Assembly (NCBI RefSeq): GCF_023702715.1
Contig: NZ_CP098480.1
Coordinates: 2,418,001-2,482,000, forward strand
Source of the DNA: Acinetobacter sp. C32I
Lineage (GTDB): Bacteria > Pseudomonadota > Gammaproteobacteria > Pseudomonadales > Moraxellaceae
Direction: 5' to 3'
Length of the DNA stretch: 64,000 bases
Position 1 is the first letter of the stretch. Every line of letters begins with the position of its first letter. Made by a program: the position numbers and the translations under genes. The notes under the pieces were generated by a model, which made no database searches, was not told the origin of the DNA, and worked only from the letters and a program-made list of their open reading frames with translations. Positions 60,739 to 64,000 of this stretch are shown here, piece by piece.

Positions 60739-60770
60739 AAAAAGGAGCATCAGATCGATGCTCCTTTTTT
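60739..60770 (+). terminator. Terminator of the fumarase gene
   Basis: Perfect 13-bp stem (AAAAAGGAGCATC / GATGCTCCTTTTT) with an AGATC loop. Confidence 0.9.
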
Positions 60771-60926
60771 ATTTGAATACGGATAGATTTAAATTATAAA
60801 TAAATGGGCTCGTATGCATATCAATATCCATTTTATTCTTTTCCTTCTCAACATGCTAAAATCAAAAATCAGGTATTTTTCACTCAAAAACTCATCACAC
60901 TCAGATTAAAGATCACTCAATATCTT

Positions 60927-61502
60927 ATGAAAAAATTCAAACAAACTCTTAGCTGTATCCTATTATCTACCTGCAGTTTTTCTATTTTTGCTCAACCTGC
61001 CACCAGTAAATCCGTAGAAAGAGCAATGGAACTGAGCGACATTAAAGCAACACTGGCTCAGTCCCAACAAGAAATGCGCCCTGTTTATGATAAGCAAGCG
61101 GAAGAGATGCTAAAAAACATCTTCAAAACCTTAACCTTAAACGCTGAACAAAAGAAAGCAGCGAATCAAATTGCTGATGTCACGGCATCATTTAGTAATA
61201 AACTCATCTCTGATCCAAAGTTTCTGCAAATGTTGAAAAATACCTACATGCAAACGTTTACAGAAGAAGAAGTCTTAGCAAATATTCAATTTCTTGAAAC
61301 CCCTATCGGACAATCAATCAATAAGAAAAATAGCTTGCTGATGAGTAAAATCATGCAGAATAGTATTGAGATGTCGAGCCAAATGATGCAGGACCCAAAA
61401 GTCCAAAAAGAAGTTAATCAGAAAATCGAAAATATTCTGATGCCTCTTTTTGAACAAGAAAGTAAAACTAAACAAGGGCAACCTGCATTAGAGCTAAAGT
61501 AA
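60927..61502 (+). CDS. DUF2059 exported protein, first copy
   Basis: A 191-residue exported protein with a signal peptide ending SIFA-QP and a helical DUF2059 domain: SVERAMELSDIKATLAQS and TEEEVLANIQFLETPIGQSINKK. The frame stays open for 41 codons upstream, but MKKFKQTLSC gives a normal signal peptide. A second DUF2059 gene of similar design follows. The family's function is unknown. Confidence 0.88.
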   Translation: MKKFKQTLSCILLSTCSFSIFAQPATSKSVERAMELSDIKATLAQSQQEMRPVYDKQAEEMLKNIFKTLTLNAEQKKAANQIADVTASFSNKLISDPKFLQMLKNTYMQTFTEEEVLANIQFLETPIGQSINKKNSLLMSKIMQNSIEMSSQMMQDPKVQKEVNQKIENILMPLFEQESKTKQGQPALELK

Positions 61503-61564
61503 TCAATTTAATTTTAGAGCCCGGTCTAAGACCTAATCCATACTTTTGCTACAGCGTAATATTC

Positions 61565-61598
61565 AAATAGTCGGATCTCTGTATTCGACTATTTTTTT
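61565..61598 (+). terminator. Terminator of the first DUF2059 gene
   Basis: Perfect 9-bp stem (AAATAGTCG / CGACTATTT) with a 12-nt loop and seven T. Confidence 0.8.
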
Positions 61599-61653
61599 GC
61601 CTATAACTTCTGCTAAATTATAAAAAAGAGGCAAAGAATAAGGGAATCCGCAA

Positions 61654-62196
61654 ATGAATAAATCGATGTTCAGCTTAGTCATTGGACTGTGCCTTTTCGG
61701 TAGTATGCCAAGTACTTTTGCCTCCCCAGCTCAGAGCAAATCGGTCAAGGAACTGATTAAACTCAGTGACCTTGAACATGTGTTAAATACCTCACTTGAT
61801 GAAATGCAACCGACGCTTGACCTCGAAGCTGAAAATATTCTATTGCGGGTGCTCGGTAAAGAAAAACTGACCACAACTCAAGAGCATCTCGCCGTTTTAG
61901 AGCTAAGCCAATTGCTCAAAGATACCAGCTCAAAAGTATTTGCCCGTCCTGAAACACTACAGGCGATTGAGAAGATTTATGCCGATGCACTGAGTGAAGA
62001 AGAAATACAGGCTTATTTAAAGTTTTTAAAAACACCTGAAGGCCAATCCATCAATCAAAAAACCATGCAAATCAGCACCAATGTGTTTCAATACATGAAT
62101 AACCTCAGTCAAAAAACCTTAAATGATCCAGAGCAAAGTTCGAAACTGCAACAGCAGTTTCTCACTATCATCCAACCTTTAATTCAAGAAGAATAA
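61654..62196 (+). CDS. DUF2059 exported protein, second copy
   Basis: A 180-residue paralogue of the preceding gene: signal peptide ending STFA-SP, then SVKELIKLSDLEHVLNTS and SEEEIQAYLKFLKTPEGQSINQK. The two proteins share layout and the EGQSIN/IGQSIN signature but are clearly diverged. RBS AAGGGAATCC lies near the ATG. Function unknown. Confidence 0.88.
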   Translation: MNKSMFSLVIGLCLFGSMPSTFASPAQSKSVKELIKLSDLEHVLNTSLDEMQPTLDLEAENILLRVLGKEKLTTTQEHLAVLELSQLLKDTSSKVFARPETLQAIEKIYADALSEEEIQAYLKFLKTPEGQSINQKTMQISTNVFQYMNNLSQKTLNDPEQSSKLQQQFLTIIQPLIQEE

Positions 62197-62220
62197 ACGG
62201 CTTTTTTTTGATGAGCCTTC

Positions 62221-62937
62221 TTACCAAGTCAAAGGATTCCAGAGTTTAAATGGCTTAACCAAATGCACTTCTGATTTTTCATCATATTTCGCTGGTTTTA
62301 ATTCTTGTGGTTTAGAGCGGACTTTACCTGTAGCATCTTGAGCCACGAAGTTATAACTCGATGATTTTAATCGGGTAAAGGCAATTTCTTGATGCGCTAC
62401 CTTATCAGGTGTGATCATAAAAGGACCTGTGTGTTCACTGCGCGAAATCTTATTTTCTTCATCGTATTTAATAAAATAAGTTTGTGCAGCATCGACAGTG
62501 AAGTCTAAATACTTAGGCTTTTGGAAATGTAATCCTGCCAAAGGACGACTCACACTCAGACGATAGGTGCCCGCAGGAAGTTCCAACCAGTAATAATGAT
62601 TATGTAATAAACTCGGAATTCGATGCCCATTAATAAATAAATTGGCCGCTGCAATTTCTTGACGATTCCAACGGGTATCTGGACGATATAAATAGACCAC
62701 CGCAGCTTGTTCATTTTGTGGTTTGATGGGTGTGTAATATTGGCCTAACTTTTGATTGACCCAACCACCTACGCTAAAGCCACCAACGTGATATTGATCC
62801 AATAGACCTGGTTCTTTTGCTGTATCAACTGGGGGTAGTGTTGCAGTCAGTGCGGTTGGTTTTTCTTCAACTGTCTTATGACTTTGACAGCCAGCCAGCA
62901 CCCCTGCACAACATAATGACAATATTAAATAACGCAT
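62221..62937 (-). CDS. DUF2846-type lipoprotein
   Basis: A 238-residue lipoprotein with lipobox LAGC and a DUF2846-like domain: AVVYLYRPDTRWNRQ, NLFINGHRIPSLLHNHYYWLELPAGTYRLSVSR and TYFIKYDEENK. The C-terminal ~60 residues are extra and rich in Lys and Pro. The ATG at 62937 follows GAGGGATGTC; an upstream in-frame TTG is less likely. DUF2846 function is unknown. Confidence 0.85.
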   Translation of the reverse strand: MRYLILSLCCAGVLAGCQSHKTVEEKPTALTATLPPVDTAKEPGLLDQYHVGGFSVGGWVNQKLGQYYTPIKPQNEQAAVVYLYRPDTRWNRQEIAAANLFINGHRIPSLLHNHYYWLELPAGTYRLSVSRPLAGLHFQKPKYLDFTVDAAQTYFIKYDEENKISRSEHTGPFMITPDKVAHQEIAFTRLKSSSYNFVAQDATGKVRSKPQELKPAKYDEKSEVHLVKPFKLWNPLTW

Positions 62938-63040
62938 GACATCCCTCAAGGCGTTTTCTTGGATTTATTTTTAACCGCGCAAAACTATGCACATTTTTTC
63001 AATTTTTTAAGATTAACACCTCAACGCCCAATTGCAAATA

Positions 63041-63077
63041 AAAAAAGCATGAAAAGCCAAGCCTTTCATGCTTTTTT
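63041..63077 (-). terminator. Terminator of clpX
   Basis: Perfect 14-bp stem (AAAAAAGCATGAAA / TTTCATGCTTTTTT) with a 9-nt loop, 14 bp past the clpX stop on the minus strand. Confidence 0.88.
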
Positions 63078-63090
63078 AGATGAATGAGAA

Positions 63091-64000
63091 TTAAGCTGAT
63101 TTAGAATCAATCACCTTCAAATCCTTCTTTTCAATCAGTTCTGGCGTACCGACTTGTGGTAAACGCTCTGCTTTGAACGTTGGTTTGGCTGTGCCATTAA
63201 TGACAGCTTCATCCACAATCACGGTTCCCACATCAGTACGACTTGGTAAGTCATACATGGTTTCCAGCAATACATTTTCTAGAATAGAACGCAGACCACG
63301 TGCGCCTGTATTACGTTCAAGTGCTTTCTTCGCCACGGCACGTAATGCAGACTCATCAAATACAAGATCTACATTTTCCATCGTAAACAGGTATTGATAC
63401 TGGCGTGTTAATGCATTTTTAGGTTCTGTGAGAATCTGCATCAACGCTTCTTCATCCAGTTCTTCTAAAGTTGCAATCACAGGCAAACGACCAATAAATT
63501 CTGGAATCAAACCGAATTTAACCAAGTCCGTCGCTTCAACCTGACGGAACAATTCAGAGACTTTTTTACTGTCGTCCTTATTCTTCACATCTGCAGTGAA
63601 ACCTATACCGCCCTTCTCTTGACGCTGTTGGACAATTTTTTCCAGACCAGAGAATGCACCACCACAAATGAACAGGATGTTGGCTGTATCAATCTGGATG
63701 AACTCTTGCTGCGGGTGCTTACGACCACCTTGAGGTGGAATAGACGCAACCGTACCTTCAATCATTTTCAATAATGCTTGCTGTACGCCTTCGCCTGACA
63801 CATCGCGGGTAATCGATGGGTTTTCAGATTTACGGGTAATCTTATCAATCTCATCAATATAGATAATGCCTTTTTGCGCTTTCTCTACATCGTAATCCGC
63901 TTTTTGCAATAATTTTTGCACGATGTTTTCAACATCTTCACCCACATAACCCGCTTCGGTTAAGGTGGTGGCATCAGCCATCGCAAACGGAACATCGAGC
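63091..64000 (-). CDS. clpX: ATP-dependent Clp protease ATP-binding subunit ClpX, C-terminal part
   Basis: AAA+ unfoldase that feeds ClpP. The gene begins beyond the window; about 303 codons are visible, open to the last base. Seen: [22 protein letters not shown], Walker [13 protein letters not shown], sensor and pore region ([14 protein letters not shown]), [25 protein letters not shown] segment, IGFTADV, and the C-terminal small domain ([22 protein letters not shown]). The N-terminal zinc domain and Walker A are outside. Terminator follows. Confidence 0.97.
   Translation of the reverse strand, partial: LDVPFAMADATTLTEAGYVGEDVENIVQKLLQKADYDVEKAQKGIIYIDEIDKITRKSENPSITRDVSGEGVQQALLKMIEGTVASIPPQGGRKHPQQEFIQIDTANILFICGGAFSGLEKIVQQRQEKGGIGFTADVKNKDDSKKVSELFRQVEATDLVKFGLIPEFIGRLPVIATLEELDEEALMQILTEPKNALTRQYQYLFTMENVDLVFDESALRAVAKKALERNTGARGLRSILENVLLETMYDLPSRTDVGTVIVDEAVINGTAKPTFKAERLPQVGTPELIEKKDLKVIDSKSA

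Overview
The window is chromosomal DNA of a gamma-proteobacterium, almost certainly Acinetobacter or a close Moraxellaceae relative. This rests on the AT-rich codon use, the 16S/23S/5S sequences, and gene neighbourhoods typical of that genus (orn/rsgA, rhodanese-grxC-secB, radC/coaBC, ackA-pta, macB-outer membrane factor). No prophage, insertion sequence or CRISPR array was seen. Most of the window is core chromosome, with a few accessory or poorly characterised spots.

Layout. 1-3.1 kb: 3' part of macB plus its outer-membrane factor. 3.2-4.3 kb: an AT-richer patch with one unrecognised gene. 4.3-9.8 kb: fabI, a Bax-inhibitor-like protein, orn and rsgA (divergent), and the rhodanese-grxC-secB operon. 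9.8-12.2 kb: a tight four-gene alkylation-repair operon (Ada-like AraC/methyltransferase, 2OG-Fe oxygenase, stand-alone Ada zinc-domain protein, AlkB). 12.3-19.1 kb: cytochrome b562, coaBC/radC, bestrophin, aldo/keto reductase with LysR, PHP phosphatase and a possible tiny membrane protein. 19.1-24.5 kb: yciB, yciI, mnmC, a rhodanese, yajQ, a thioesterase and an NTF2-like protein. 24.6-29.0 kb: a hydrolase-trxC-thioesterase-fRMsr operon, a tyrosine-phosphatase-like protein, a tiny lipoprotein and an Ig-repeat lipoprotein. 29.2-34.9 kb: a complete rRNA operon on the minus strand (16S-tRNA-Ile-tRNA-Ala-23S-5S). 35.2-37.5 kb: a yfiR-yfiN-yfiB c-di-GMP locus. 37.5-45.2 kb: a metallophosphoesterase, a phospholipase D-type cardiolipin synthase, an acyltransferase, a small membrane protein, hflX, an lrgA/lrgB pair and two DUF2147 paralogues. 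45.2-64 kb: prc, nagZ, a hydrolase fused to a PilZ-like domain, proA, ackA-pta, a DMT exporter with AraC, class I fumarase, two DUF2059 paralogues, a DUF2846 lipoprotein and the C-terminal part of clpX.

How the genes work together. YfiR (periplasmic repressor), YfiN (membrane diguanylate cyclase) and YfiB (outer-membrane lipoprotein) form one envelope-sensing module. YajQ and the PilZ-like hydrolase are candidate c-di-GMP effectors elsewhere in the window. AckA and Pta interconvert acetate and acetyl-CoA. MacB and the outer-membrane factor are parts of one tripartite exporter.

The most unusual unit is the alkylation-repair operon at 9.8-12.2 kb. The Ada regulator lacks its N-terminal zinc domain, and an Ada-type zinc domain is encoded separately two genes downstream. 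That separate domain appears to have glycine where Ada has its methyl-accepting cysteine. Further items worth a second look are the PilZ-like hydrolase fusion, a three-hairpin intergenic element near 48.7 kb, a hairpin overlapping the start of the NTF2-like gene, and three very short genes at 18.2, 27.4 and 41.3 kb.
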